From contig CALRIT020000010.1 of NCBI GenBank assembly GCA_943361925.1, positions 1 to 64,000 of the forward strand: 64,000 nucleotides of DNA. The letters run 5' to 3'. Both the position numbers and the translations under genes were made by a program. The DNA comes from CAISCU01 sp943361925. Its GTDB lineage: Bacteria > Bacteroidota > Bacteroidia > UKL13-3. The notes beneath the pieces were generated by a model. The model searched no databases. It saw only the letters and a list, made by a program, of their open reading frames with translations, and had not been told where the DNA came from. Numbering within the stretch: position 1 is the first letter of the stretch; each line of letters opens with the position of its first letter. This document shows, in pieces, positions 17,215 to 25,960 of the stretch.

Positions 17215-20073
17215 ATGAAGAAATTTTTACTGCTTTTCGTATTAATCGTACTTGGTAGTTCGGTAATTGCTCAAAATACAGCTTCTATTACAGGTAAAAT
17301 AATAGATAAAAAAGACCAGTCAGAACTGATTGGTGTAACTGTGCTTATTCAAGGAACCAGCTTTGGTACTGCTACAAATGCAAGCGGACAATTTTCCATC
17401 AAAAACATTAAACCGGGAGATTATAATATAGAAATTACTTATATCGGTTACAAAAAAATTATTCAAACCGGAATAAAATTAAAAGTTGGTGAAAACAGAG
17501 ATTTAGGAACTATTGCTATGATTGAGGCCACTGCAAATATTGATGAGGTGGTAATTCTTGGTAAAAAACCTTTGATTGATATAGAAAAAGGACAGTCTGT
17601 AAATACTATCAATCAAGAAAATATTGAACTTGCCCCTGCCCGTCAATTGCAAAAAATTATCAATACACAACCGGGTGTTATTCAATCGCCTGCCGGAGTT
17701 AGTATAAGAGGTAGTCGTACTTATGAAACCGGAACTTATATCGATGGTGTTTCTGTTACCGATCCTATGGCTGGAACAGGTTTTGGATTGGATATTGGAG
17801 CAAATGCCATTGGTGAAATAGAAATTACAACAGGTGGTATCGGCGCCGAAATTGGTGATGCTACTGCAGGTGTTGTTAGTGCCAGAACAAAAACTGCCGG
17901 TGAAAAACTAGACGTAAATGCTACTTACAAAAGAGATAATTTAGGTTTCAACCGCGATTGGATTAGCACTTGGAATAGTCAGCTAGCTGAAATAAATATT
18001 GGTTCTCCAATTTTCAAAAAAGCACTCAAAAGCAGATTAAAAGCCAATGTGGCTGTTAGAAGTTCTGTTTCTGATGAGTTTTACAGAAATCCTGCAAACC
18101 AACTCAATTCTTCTTTAATGAATGAAGCCGGTTTTGGTGGAACAAATCTGGCACCTTATCAAGACAACAGATGGAGTGGTTTATTCAAATTAAACTACGA
18201 TTTCAAAAAAGGAAAAATGCTTACTGCTACCATGTTACGAAGTGTTACCATCAATCAGGATGTAAACATGTTACGTATTTTTGGTAACGATGCGCCTTAC
18301 CAACCGGGTTATCAGTATATATTCAGTCAGCAAATGGATAATGCAAATACATTTACGCATGATTCTTATATGCAAATGCTGAATTTCAAACATTCGGTTT
18401 CAAAAAGATTTAGTTACAATGCAACAGCTTCACGTTTATTTGTGCAATTAAGAGCCGATGCAAATGGCAGGGTTTGGAGACCAAAATCGGTTGACCAAAT
18501 TTTCGATCCAAGTTCTATCAATACTTTTCCAATTGATATTTATCCAACCGGAGATTCAAATGTAGCTTGGGTAAGTAATCCTTCCGGGTTTTATAATAAC
18601 AATGGAATTGCTACTCTATGGCATCACCATTATTTAGAAGAATATGTGGCAAGAGCAACTGGAAATTTATTCAGTAAAAACTCATTAAACAAACTCACAT
18701 TTGGTTTCGAAATGAAATTCCAGGATATGCTTTGGATTGATGTTCAACGCTCTTGGATTGGCGCACCTTTACAATTACCTGATGGAACTTATACAAAGAG
18801 TGACAGATTAGGTTCGCAAAGTGATATTTGGGCTGTAAAACCAAGAAGAGGTGGATTTTTTATTACAGATCAAATTAAATACAAAGGTTTAGTTGCTTCA
18901 GTTGGTGGTCGTTTTGAATATTGGGCTCCTGGTAAATATGTGGATGATGCTGTTGCTAATTCAAAATCACCCATTCTTGAATCAATGCGTCAGGATTACT
19001 TAAACAGTACCACCAAAATTGGAGATTTAAGGTATAAATTCCGTTTCCTTCCTAAAATCAATGCAACATTCCCAATTGCTGAAAACAAAATGTTGTATTT
19101 CAACTATGGACATACAACTATTCTTCCGCATCCAAGCTTTATTTATCCGGGTTTAGATCCAAATTACCAAGATAGATCAACTTTGGCCAGAGTAGGTAAT
19201 CCAAACTTAAATCCTGAGGTTGATATCAGTTATGAATTGGGATTAAAAAGTCAGCTAACCAGCAACGATGCTTTAACCATTGCAGCATTCTGGAAAGACA
19301 AATACGATTTCGTTACCACAACTTCGGTTGTTATTCCTGATATTACAGGCAGAGATTTAACCAGAACCATTCGTATCAATTCAGATTATGCACGTGCAAG
19401 AGGAATTGAATTAAACTATATCAAAAGAATTGGAAACTGGTATCAAGGTCAGGCAGCATTTACCTACATGGTTACAACTGGACAAAGTGCATCGGCCAAT
19501 GAAAAATTAAAAGATTTACTTGCCAGCGGGAACGTAGAAGATACCAAAGAATTCTATTTGCCATGGGATGTACCATTTGATTTCAAAACCAATCATATCT
19601 TTAAAATCGACAAAAAAGGTGGTTTGTTTGAAAGAAAATGGTTGAACAATATTAGCTTCTACTTCGAAACTGTATTCCGTTCAGGAGTTCGTTATACACC
19701 TTATATTTTCGATAGAAACGATCCAAGTACTGGAAGACCAATCTGGGTTCAGGATCCAAATCCTGATGCACGTTGGAGCAAAAGAGGGACCAATTGGTTT
19801 TGGTCTGATTTAACTATTTCGAAATGGTGGAAAAGAAGATCTTATTACGTAGCTGCAAACATTCAGATTACAAATATCTTCAATAATAAAAATGCATCTA
19901 TCATCAATCCAGTAACAGGAAAAGCTTATCAGGTTGGAGATGATGTTCCGGATACATGGGTAGATCCAAGGTACAACGACCCAAGATTGGGCACAAACGG
20001 ACCTCCACCAGTAAACCCTGCAAGATTTTTGGAACAAAGACATATCATGCTTGGAGTGAATTTAAAATTCTAA
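17215..20073 (+). CDS. TonB-dependent receptor with CarboxypepD_reg-like domain
   Basis: About 952 residues from the ATG at 17215 (the frame is open to a TTG at 17200, but the signal peptide MKKFLLLFVL...VIAQ begins at this ATG). Residues about 20-110 form a carboxypeptidase-regulatory-like beta-sandwich (ASITGKIIDKKDQSELIGVTVLIQGT). The plug follows (about 110-225, with IRGSRTYETGTYIDGVSV), then a 22-strand-type barrel ending in HIMLGVNLKF with a terminal Phe. There is no SusD partner and no STN domain. The substrate is unknown. A bidirectional region separates it from the barrel/lipoprotein pair, which could be functionally linked. Confidence 0.9.
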   Translation: MKKFLLLFVLIVLGSSVIAQNTASITGKIIDKKDQSELIGVTVLIQGTSFGTATNASGQFSIKNIKPGDYNIEITYIGYKKIIQTGIKLKVGENRDLGTIAMIEATANIDEVVILGKKPLIDIEKGQSVNTINQENIELAPARQLQKIINTQPGVIQSPAGVSIRGSRTYETGTYIDGVSVTDPMAGTGFGLDIGANAIGEIEITTGGIGAEIGDATAGVVSARTKTAGEKLDVNATYKRDNLGFNRDWISTWNSQLAEINIGSPIFKKALKSRLKANVAVRSSVSDEFYRNPANQLNSSLMNEAGFGGTNLAPYQDNRWSGLFKLNYDFKKGKMLTATMLRSVTINQDVNMLRIFGNDAPYQPGYQYIFSQQMDNANTFTHDSYMQMLNFKHSVSKRFSYNATASRLFVQLRADANGRVWRPKSVDQIFDPSSINTFPIDIYPTGDSNVAWVSNPSGFYNNNGIATLWHHHYLEEYVARATGNLFSKNSLNKLTFGFEMKFQDMLWIDVQRSWIGAPLQLPDGTYTKSDRLGSQSDIWAVKPRRGGFFITDQIKYKGLVASVGGRFEYWAPGKYVDDAVANSKSPILESMRQDYLNSTTKIGDLRYKFRFLPKINATFPIAENKMLYFNYGHTTILPHPSFIYPGLDPNYQDRSTLARVGNPNLNPEVDISYELGLKSQLTSNDALTIAAFWKDKYDFVTTTSVVIPDITGRDLTRTIRINSDYARARGIELNYIKRIGNWYQGQAAFTYMVTTGQSASANEKLKDLLASGNVEDTKEFYLPWDVPFDFKTNHIFKIDKKGGLFERKWLNNISFYFETVFRSGVRYTPYIFDRNDPSTGRPIWVQDPNPDARWSKRGTNWFWSDLTISKWWKRRSYYVAANIQITNIFNNKNASIINPVTGKAYQVGDDVPDTWVDPRYNDPRLGTNGPPPVNPARFLEQRHIMLGVNLKF

Positions 20074-20116
20074 AATGATAATTCTAAAACTATAATATTT
20101 TATATCAAACAAAAAT

Positions 20117-20140
20117 GGTCGGCCCAAAGCCGGCCTTTTT
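20117..20140 (+). terminator. Rho-independent terminator of the TonB receptor gene
   Basis: Arms 20117-20123 and 20129-20135 (GGTCGGC/GCCGGCC, one G/T pair) are followed by TTTTTT, 44 bases past the receptor stop codon. Confidence 0.85.
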
Positions 20141-20197
20141 TATGCTCTTTTTGAGGCAATTATCGATGGTCGACAAGAATAAGATTCCCAAAACAAT

Positions 20198-20205
20198 TAT
20201 CTTTG
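20198..20205 (+). promoter_or_regulatory. TAnnTTTG box directly before rocD
   Basis: TATCTTTG ends six bases before the rocD ATG at 20212. With transcription starting about 5-7 bases past the box, the mRNA would be leaderless or nearly so. An in-frame TTG inside the box cannot be the start if this is the promoter. Confidence 0.5.
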
Positions 20206-20211
20206 CCGCTT

Positions 20212-21456
20212 ATGATATCAAGCCAAAACCAAACCGCAGACTATTTTATTGAGCTCGAACACCATTATGGAGCGCATAATTACCATCCAATTCCTGTAGT
20301 ACTTGACAGAGCTTCAGGCATATTTGTATGGGATGTTGATGGGAAACAATATTTCGATTTCCTTTCAGCTTATTCAGCAGTAAACCAAGGACATTGTCAC
20401 CCAAAAATAACACAGGCTTTGGTAAACCAGGCCGGAAAACTAAGCTTAACCAGCCGTGCTTTTCACAATAATTTATTGGGAGAATACGAAAAATACATCA
20501 CAGAATATTTTGGTTACGACAAAGTATTACCCATGAATACCGGAGTTGAAGGTGGAGAAACTGCCATTAAACTTGCCAGAAGATGGGCTTATGATGTGAA
20601 AAAAATTGCAGATAATCAGGCTACAGTTTTGTTTGTTGAAGGTAATTTCTGGGGAAGAACCATGGCTGCTATCAGTTCATCAAGCGACCCTAGCAGTTAT
20701 GCAGGTTTCGGACCTTATATGCCAGGATTTAAACTCATTCCTTATAATGATTTAAATAGACTAGAAGAAGAATTCAAGGCCAATCCGAATATTGCTGCTT
20801 TTATGTTTGAACCAATTCAAGGTGAAGCAGGAGTTGTTGTTCCAGATGAAGGTTATTTAAGTGGAGTAAGAGCTTTGTGCACACAATACAATGTATTAAT
20901 GATTGCTGATGAAGTACAAACCGGCTTGTGTAGAACAGGAAAAATGCTGGCATGCGACCATGAAAACGTAAAACCTGATATCTTGATTTTAGGAAAAGCT
21001 CTTTCTGGTGGATTGTTACCTGTTTCTGCGGTATTGGCAAACGATGAAATTATGTTAACCATTAAACCCGGAGAACATGGTTCTACTTATGGAGGAAATC
21101 CATTGGCTTGTGCAGTTGCAACAGCAGCTTTAGAAGTTTTGAAAGAAGAAAACCTGGCTGAAAATGCACAAAAAATGGGTGAAATTTTCAGAGCCAGAAT
21201 GGAAGACTTAATAAAAAGAAGCAGTTTAGTGAGTTTGGTAAGAGGAAGAGGATTATTAAATGCTATTGTTATTAAACCTTTTGGTGATGGAAAAACAGCC
21301 TGGGATGTTTGTTTATTATTAAAAGATAACGGTTTATTGGCCAAACAAACCCATGGTGATATCATTAGGTTTGCACCACCATTGGTAATCAATGAAGAAC
21401 AAATGCATGAAGCATGTGATATCATAGAAAAAACAATTTTGGGTTTAAAAGCATAA
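20212..21456 (+). CDS. rocD: Ornithine aminotransferase
   Basis: PLP enzyme converting ornithine and 2-oxoglutarate to glutamate semialdehyde and glutamate. With the ATG at 20212 it has 414 residues, near the family norm. Signatures are HYGAHNYHPIPVVLDRASG, the substrate region FLSAYSAVNQGHCHPK, MNTGVEGGETAIKLARRW, the PLP aspartate in IADEVQTGLCRTGKM and the Schiff-base lysine in ILGKALSGG (K262). GEHGSTYGGNPLACAVA is diagnostic of the OAT group within class III aminotransferases. It is monocistronic, ending in a strong terminator. Confidence 0.95.
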   Translation: MISSQNQTADYFIELEHHYGAHNYHPIPVVLDRASGIFVWDVDGKQYFDFLSAYSAVNQGHCHPKITQALVNQAGKLSLTSRAFHNNLLGEYEKYITEYFGYDKVLPMNTGVEGGETAIKLARRWAYDVKKIADNQATVLFVEGNFWGRTMAAISSSSDPSSYAGFGPYMPGFKLIPYNDLNRLEEEFKANPNIAAFMFEPIQGEAGVVVPDEGYLSGVRALCTQYNVLMIADEVQTGLCRTGKMLACDHENVKPDILILGKALSGGLLPVSAVLANDEIMLTIKPGEHGSTYGGNPLACAVATAALEVLKEENLAENAQKMGEIFRARMEDLIKRSSLVSLVRGRGLLNAIVIKPFGDGKTAWDVCLLLKDNGLLAKQTHGDIIRFAPPLVINEEQMHEACDIIEKTILGLKA

Positions 21457-21473
21457 CACATTAAAAACTATAG

Positions 21474-21507
21474 AAAAGCCGCGAACAAAAATTCGCGGCT
21501 TTTTTTA
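21474..21507 (+). terminator. Rho-independent terminator of rocD
   Basis: The 12-bp arms 21474-21485 and 21492-21503 (AGCCGCGAA/TTCGCGGCT core) are followed by further T residues. Confidence 0.9.
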
Positions 21508-21680
21508 TACTTCATCATCAACCATCCCTATCTTTTATCAGCTTTTTAATAAGCCACTATCAGTATTTTTCAATAACATTCTACCCTATTTTGTTGATAC
21601 AAATCAGTAATCGAAAGTTTATTTGGCTTTCTGATTTTGCTGAATAAATTGCATGTCCAAACTATCAACCAACCCAAAAT

Positions 21681-23345
21681 ATGAAATCTGATATTGAAAT
21701 TGCTCACGAATCTAAATTACAAAGAATCGACAAAATTGCTGAAGCTTATGGTATTCATGAAGACCAATTAGAACAATATGGTAAATACAAGGCCAAGATT
21801 GATGTGAAATTTGATGAGGAAAAAATTGCCAATAGCAAACTTATCCTGGTTACTGCTACCACTCCAAATAAAAGTGGTTCAGGAAAAACAACTACCTCAA
21901 TCGCACTTGCACAAGGTTTAAATAAAATTGGGAAAAAAGCTGTTTTGGCTTTACGTGAACCTTCTTTGGGTCCGTGTTTTGGTATGAAAGGTGGCGCTGC
22001 AGGTGGAGGTTATTCGCAGGTTTTACCTATGGAAGATATCAACCTGCATTTTACAGGTGATTTTCACGCCATTACTTCTGCTAACAATACCTTGGCTGCT
22101 TTAATAGATAATTATAATTACTTCAACAAAGGTTCTCAAAAGGCTTTGAAACAAATTCTTTGGAGAAGGGTGCTGGATGTAAACGATCGCTCTCTTCGTT
22201 ATATGTTATCAGGCTTAAATGGCGCTACAAATGGCATTCCAACAGAAACCGGTTTTGATATTACACCTGCGAGTGAAATCATGGCGATATTTTGTCTTTC
22301 AACAAGTCTTGATGATTTGAGAAACAAAATCGACAATATCCTGATTGGTTATACTTATGAAAACCAACCGTTTTTTGTTCGCGATTTAAAAGTAGGTGGA
22401 GCATTGGTTACTTTATTAAAAGATGCTTTTAATCCCAACCTGGTTCAAACCATTGAAGGTGGAGCAGCTTTTATTCATGGTGGACCTTTTGCCAATATTG
22501 CTCATGGATGTAATTCTATTATGGCTACTAAATCGGCCTTACAATTTGGCGAATATGCCATCACAGAAGCCGGTTTTGGAAGTGATTTGGGTGGAGAAAA
22601 ATTCTTGAATATCAAATGTCGCCAATTGGGCATAACTCCTGCAGCGAGTGTATTGGTTAGCACAACTCAATCATTAAAATTACATGGAAAAGTTGATGAA
22701 AAACTCATCAAACAACCCAATCTGGAAGGCTTAAAAAAAGGCTTACTTAATTTGGAACGCCATGTAGAAAATCTGCAGAATTTTGGTCAGAGTGTTGTTG
22801 TTGCATTGAACAAATTTGGCTTCGATACCGAAGAAGAATTGGGTTATATGCAAGATTGGTGTAAACAAAAAGGAACTGAATTTTCTATCAATGAAGGTTT
22901 TGCCAGAGGTGGTGAAGGCGCAGTGGCTTTAGCTGAAAAAGTGGTGGAAGTTTGCGAAAACAAACCTTCTACAAAAATTCAACATACCTATGAATTGAAT
23001 GATACGCTTGAAACCAAAATCGAAAAAATAGTAAAAAGCATTTATAGAGGTTCGGGAATTACATTTAGCAAAACAGCCAAATCAGCAATGAAAAAATTAA
23101 AAGAATTAGGTGCTGATGAAATGCCTGTTTGTATTGCTAAAACTCAATTCTCATTCACTGACAATGCAGCTCTGGTTGGCGTAGAAAGCGGATTTAATAT
23201 CACCATAGAAAACCTGGTAATGAACCACGGTGCAGGATTTGTTGTAGCAGTTGCCGGTGAAATCATGCGTATGCCCGGTTTACCAAAAGAACCTGCTGCC
23301 ATGCAAATTGATGTGGTGAATGGTGAAATTGTTGGCTTGAGTTAA
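21681..23345 (+). CDS. fhs: Formate--tetrahydrofolate ligase
   Basis: ATP-dependent synthesis of 10-formyl-THF, 554 residues, the usual length. The core LREPSLGPCFGMKGGAAGGGYSQVLPMEDINLHFTGD is strongly conserved, as are FIHGGPFANIAHGCNS, TEAGFGSDLGGEKF and the C-terminal MPGLPKEPAAMQIDV. The phosphate loop reads TPNKSGSGKTT (about 55-65) where characterised enzymes have TPTPAGEGKTT; GKTT is kept. It stands alone, with a terminator after it. Role: one-carbon supply for purines and formyl-Met-tRNA, or formate assimilation. Confidence 0.95.
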   Translation: MKSDIEIAHESKLQRIDKIAEAYGIHEDQLEQYGKYKAKIDVKFDEEKIANSKLILVTATTPNKSGSGKTTTSIALAQGLNKIGKKAVLALREPSLGPCFGMKGGAAGGGYSQVLPMEDINLHFTGDFHAITSANNTLAALIDNYNYFNKGSQKALKQILWRRVLDVNDRSLRYMLSGLNGATNGIPTETGFDITPASEIMAIFCLSTSLDDLRNKIDNILIGYTYENQPFFVRDLKVGGALVTLLKDAFNPNLVQTIEGGAAFIHGGPFANIAHGCNSIMATKSALQFGEYAITEAGFGSDLGGEKFLNIKCRQLGITPAASVLVSTTQSLKLHGKVDEKLIKQPNLEGLKKGLLNLERHVENLQNFGQSVVVALNKFGFDTEEELGYMQDWCKQKGTEFSINEGFARGGEGAVALAEKVVEVCENKPSTKIQHTYELNDTLETKIEKIVKSIYRGSGITFSKTAKSAMKKLKELGADEMPVCIAKTQFSFTDNAALVGVESGFNITIENLVMNHGAGFVVAVAGEIMRMPGLPKEPAAMQIDVVNGEIVGLS

Positions 23346-23384
23346 ATCAACCCAAAAAAAGTAAATTGTTTCTCATTTAAATAC

Positions 23385-23419
23385 AGACCAATTGTTGCTA
23401 AAAATGTAACAATTGGTCT
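23385..23419 (+). terminator. Terminator of fhs
   Basis: The perfect 12-bp arms 23385-23396 and 23408-23419 (AGACCAATTGTT and its complement) are followed by a short T run. Confidence 0.8.
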
Positions 23420-23426
23420 TTTACAC

Positions 23427-23455
23427 TTGTGTATTCAAAACATTTTCTAATTTCG
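23427..23455 (+). promoter_or_regulatory. Promoter-like element of the aldehyde dehydrogenase gene
   Basis: TTG at 23427-23429 and TAATTTCG at 23448-23455 (one mismatch to TAnnTTTG) are 18 bases apart. The element ends four bases before the ATG at 23460, so a leaderless message is possible. Confidence 0.4.
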
Positions 23456-23459
23456 CCCT

Positions 23460-24830
23460 ATGCGTGCTTACGAAAGTGTGAATCCTTATACTGAAGAATT
23501 GTTATCGGCCTTTGATTTTATTCAGGCAGATGAAGTTGATATTATTTTAGAAGATGCTCATGATGCTTTTTCAACCTGGAGAAAACTGGGTTTTAAAGAA
23601 AGAGCTTTATACATTGAAAGATTAGCTAAATTACTCAGAGAAAATGCCAGCGAACTTGCTGAAATAGCAAGTATTGAAATGGGCAAATTACTTGCTCATT
23701 CAAAAGCAGAAGTTCTTAAAAGTGCCAGTGTTTGTGATTATGTAGTTGCTGAAGCTGAGAAGGTTTTAGCATCAAAAACCACAGTTATTGAAAATGGTGT
23801 TGAAATAGAAATCAGCTATAAACCATTGGGTGTTATTTTAGGAATTTATCCATGGAATTTTCCATACTGGCAGGTAATCAGAAGTGCTATTCCTGCTTTA
23901 ATGAGTGGCAATACAATTTTGGTAAAACCAGCGCCTAATGTTCCTCGTTCAGCCATCAAACTACAAACTCTTTTCGAAAAAGCGGGATTTCCGCATGGTG
24001 TTATTCAAACTATTTTCCCAAGTGATGAATTAATTTCAGGAATCATTGCTGATAATAGAATTGCTGCTGTTACCCTAACCGGTAGTGAAAAAGCAGGTTC
24101 TTCTGTTGCATCACAAGCCGGAAAAGCCATTAAACCTGTTGTATTGGAATTAGGTGGAAGTGATCCATTTATTATTCGTGAAGATGCTAATTTAGATGGC
24201 ATCATGGAACAAGCCATTTTCTCTCGTTTTCAAAACAATGGACAAAGTTGTGTGGCTGCTAAAAGATTCATTGTTCATAAAAATCAAATTCAAAGTTTTC
24301 AAGAAAAATTGATTCTGGGACTTGAAAAAATGAAGTTTGGAAACCCAATGGAACTAACTACAGATCAAGGACCATTGGCTCGTTATGACTTACTTGAAAC
24401 GCTAAAAAATCAAGTGAATGAAGCTATAGAAAAAGGTGCAGAGATTGTCTATCAATCAAAAGAAATTCCGTCGATAGGATTCTTCCATCCCATCATGGTT
24501 TTGGGAAATATTCCTGCTCATTCAAAAGCCTTCAAAGAAGAATTATTCGGACCGGTTTTATCATTGTATACATTCGAAACAGATGAAGAAGCCATACAGA
24601 TTGCCAATCAAACCAAATACGGTTTAGGTTGCAGCATCTGGACCAATGATTTAGAAGCAGGTAAAACAATGTCGGAAGAGATTGAGAGCGGCATGGTGTA
24701 CATCAACCAGATTGTAAAAAGTGATGTCAGATTTCCATTTGGAGGCTGCAAACAATCGGGCTTTGGAAGAGAATTAGGAGAAGAAGGTTTGAAAGCATTT
24801 TGTATGGTTAGAACGAGGTGGATCAAGTAA
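23460..24830 (+). CDS. NAD(P)-dependent aldehyde dehydrogenase, succinate-semialdehyde type
   Basis: 456 residues. ALDH motifs are PWNFPYWQVIR, the cofactor loop TLTGSEKAGSSVA, the general base in LELGGSDPF (E230) and the catalytic cysteine in NNGQSCVAAKRF (C264), with FGGCKQSGFGRELG near the end. The length and the NPYTEE start match the short succinate-semialdehyde dehydrogenases (GabD/Sad-like), which make succinate. No gabT is adjacent, so substrate assignment is by resemblance only. It could oxidise other short aldehydes. The downstream region is repetitive. Confidence 0.88.
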   Translation: MRAYESVNPYTEELLSAFDFIQADEVDIILEDAHDAFSTWRKLGFKERALYIERLAKLLRENASELAEIASIEMGKLLAHSKAEVLKSASVCDYVVAEAEKVLASKTTVIENGVEIEISYKPLGVILGIYPWNFPYWQVIRSAIPALMSGNTILVKPAPNVPRSAIKLQTLFEKAGFPHGVIQTIFPSDELISGIIADNRIAAVTLTGSEKAGSSVASQAGKAIKPVVLELGGSDPFIIREDANLDGIMEQAIFSRFQNNGQSCVAAKRFIVHKNQIQSFQEKLILGLEKMKFGNPMELTTDQGPLARYDLLETLKNQVNEAIEKGAEIVYQSKEIPSIGFFHPIMVLGNIPAHSKAFKEELFGPVLSLYTFETDEEAIQIANQTKYGLGCSIWTNDLEAGKTMSEEIESGMVYINQIVKSDVRFPFGGCKQSGFGRELGEEGLKAFCMVRTRWIK

Positions 24831-24837
24831 AACACTT

Positions 24838-24898
24838 TGGCTTTTGGCTATTTGCTTTTGGCTTTGAAAAAAGGCTTCTGGCTGCTGGCAACTGGCTT
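24838..24898. repeat. Low-complexity GGCTTTTGGC-type run
   Basis: Repeated words such as TTTGGCTTTTGGC and GGCTTCTGGCTGCTGGC precede the long direct repeat. The 12-mer CTGGCAACTGGC (24885-24896) is exactly complementary to 25230-25241, and GCTTCTGGC (24874-24882) to 25216-25224, so the ends of the whole repetitive block form an interrupted inverted repeat. Confidence 0.6.
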
Positions 24899-25036
24899 AA
24901 ATCCTACCGGAAGAAACATTGAGTTTTAAAATCAACTTTTAAGATTCAGACTAAGGAATGTAATTTGAAATTTTCATTCTAATATTTAAATCCATTAGAA
25001 TTTTCTTGTTAAAAGTAATGTTCCAATTCTACGAAA
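24885..25036. repeat. 152-bp direct repeat, copy 1
   Basis: Copy 1 of a sequence repeated at 25058-25209 (offset 173 bases) with six mismatches by hand count, about 96% identity. It starts CTGGCAACTGGCTTAAATCC and ends near CCAATTCTACGAAA. It contains no coding potential. Confidence 0.9.
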
Positions 25037-25057
25037 GCCAGAAGCTAATGCTGCCTA

Positions 25058-25209
25058 CTGGCAACTGGCTTAAATCCTACCGGAAGAAACATTGAGTTTT
25101 AAAATCAATTTTTATGATTCAGACTAAGGAATGTAATTTTAAATTTTCATTCTAATATATAAATCCATTAGAATTTTCTTGTTAAAAGTAATATTCCAAT
25201 TCTAAGAAA
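25058..25209. repeat. 152-bp direct repeat, copy 2
   Basis: Copy 2 of the repeat at 24885-25036. A 21-base spacer with GCCAGAAGCTA separates the copies, and the same word recurs just after copy 2. The arrangement suggests a short non-autonomous element that duplicated in tandem, or recombination between GGC-rich ends. Confidence 0.9.
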
Positions 25210-25250
25210 TCCAAAGCCAGAAGCTAGCAGCCAGTTGCCAGCCGCCTTCT

Positions 25251-25418
25251 TCAAAGTTTCCCCGTTTTCTTCAACCAAACGTAAAAAAACACAATGGCCA
25301 AAATAAAAAACATATAGGCTTTGTCTTTTACAAAATGTTCGAAAAAGGCAATCCAGAAGCCTACCACCAAAGAGGCAATTGAAAGTATCAACCAATTTCG
25401 TAAAATCCAGCGGTCCAT
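25251..25418 (-). CDS. 55-residue two-helix membrane protein coupled to lptC
   Basis: The ATG at 25418 shares its A with the last base of the lptC stop (TAATG on the minus strand), a classic coupling arrangement. The product, MDRWILRNWL..., has two likely membrane helices (about 10-27 and 36-48) with a charged FEHFVKDKAY loop and a basic end (KKTGKL). It is the last gene of the birA-coaX-barrel-lptC run. No family is recognised. A longer open frame (25168-25395) overlaps it in another register but has no coupled start and is taken as a shadow. The overlap and the composition make this gene likely real. Confidence 0.7.
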   Translation of the reverse strand: MDRWILRNWLILSIASLVVGFWIAFFEHFVKDKAYMFFILAIVFFYVWLKKTGKL

Positions 25419-25960
25419 TATTGTTTTAAATATACGGTTCCTTTGATATTGAAAATTTTCGGATGGGTAAAATCTGTTGTAGACTCCATACCTGTTCCAT
25501 AAATAATTTTATCGGGTGAATGAATCTGAACAGCCTTATCGGTTGATATCATATCCGTTTTTTCGTCCCAAATCATTTCCTCAGTTCTGATGGTATCGCC
25601 TTTGTTGTTTACCACAATTACATCATTTCTTACCAGTAAAGTTCTGGCTTTTTCATCTCTGAAAGCATATTTCGATTTAAGGTAACTTGTAATTTTCCCT
25701 TTGGGACCATAAAAATAGGCGGTGATTCCTTTTTTCATTTCAGATTCCAGTTTTTCTTCTGTGCTGTATCTTTCCAATAAAGGAGCAAAAACCTTAGCTT
25801 TCAAAAAACCACTGTCTGTATAACTAATGGCAATATTTACACCCCTTTCAACAGGCAAGGGTCCGTCGGAAGCAGAGATTTTAACCTTATCTACATCCTT
25901 GTTTCCACAAGATGTTAGAATAGTTAGAATACTTAAAAACAGAAGAATTTGTTTAGTCAT
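25418..25960 (-). CDS. lptC: LPS export periplasmic protein LptC, lipoprotein type
   Basis: 180 residues. LptC bridges the inner-membrane LptBFG transporter and the periplasmic LptA filament in lipopolysaccharide export. Bacteroidota forms carry a lipoprotein signal, as here (ILTILTSC, C18). The rest is beta-jellyroll with typical signatures: ITAYFYGPKGKITSYLKSKYAFRDEKARTLL, NNKGDTIRTEEMIWDEKTD and IYGTGMESTTDF. It overlaps the upstream barrel gene by 8 bases and the downstream 55-codon gene by 1 base, so it sits in a tight operon. Confidence 0.9.
   Translation of the reverse strand: MTKQILLFLSILTILTSCGNKDVDKVKISASDGPLPVERGVNIAISYTDSGFLKAKVFAPLLERYSTEEKLESEMKKGITAYFYGPKGKITSYLKSKYAFRDEKARTLLVRNDVIVVNNKGDTIRTEEMIWDEKTDMISTDKAVQIHSPDKIIYGTGMESTTDFTHPKIFNIKGTVYLKQ

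Noticed and set aside
25168..25395. 75-codon minus-strand frame overlapping the 55-codon gene and the repeat
   Set aside because: It runs into the 152-bp repeat, has no plausible protein features and conflicts with the lptC-coupled frame.
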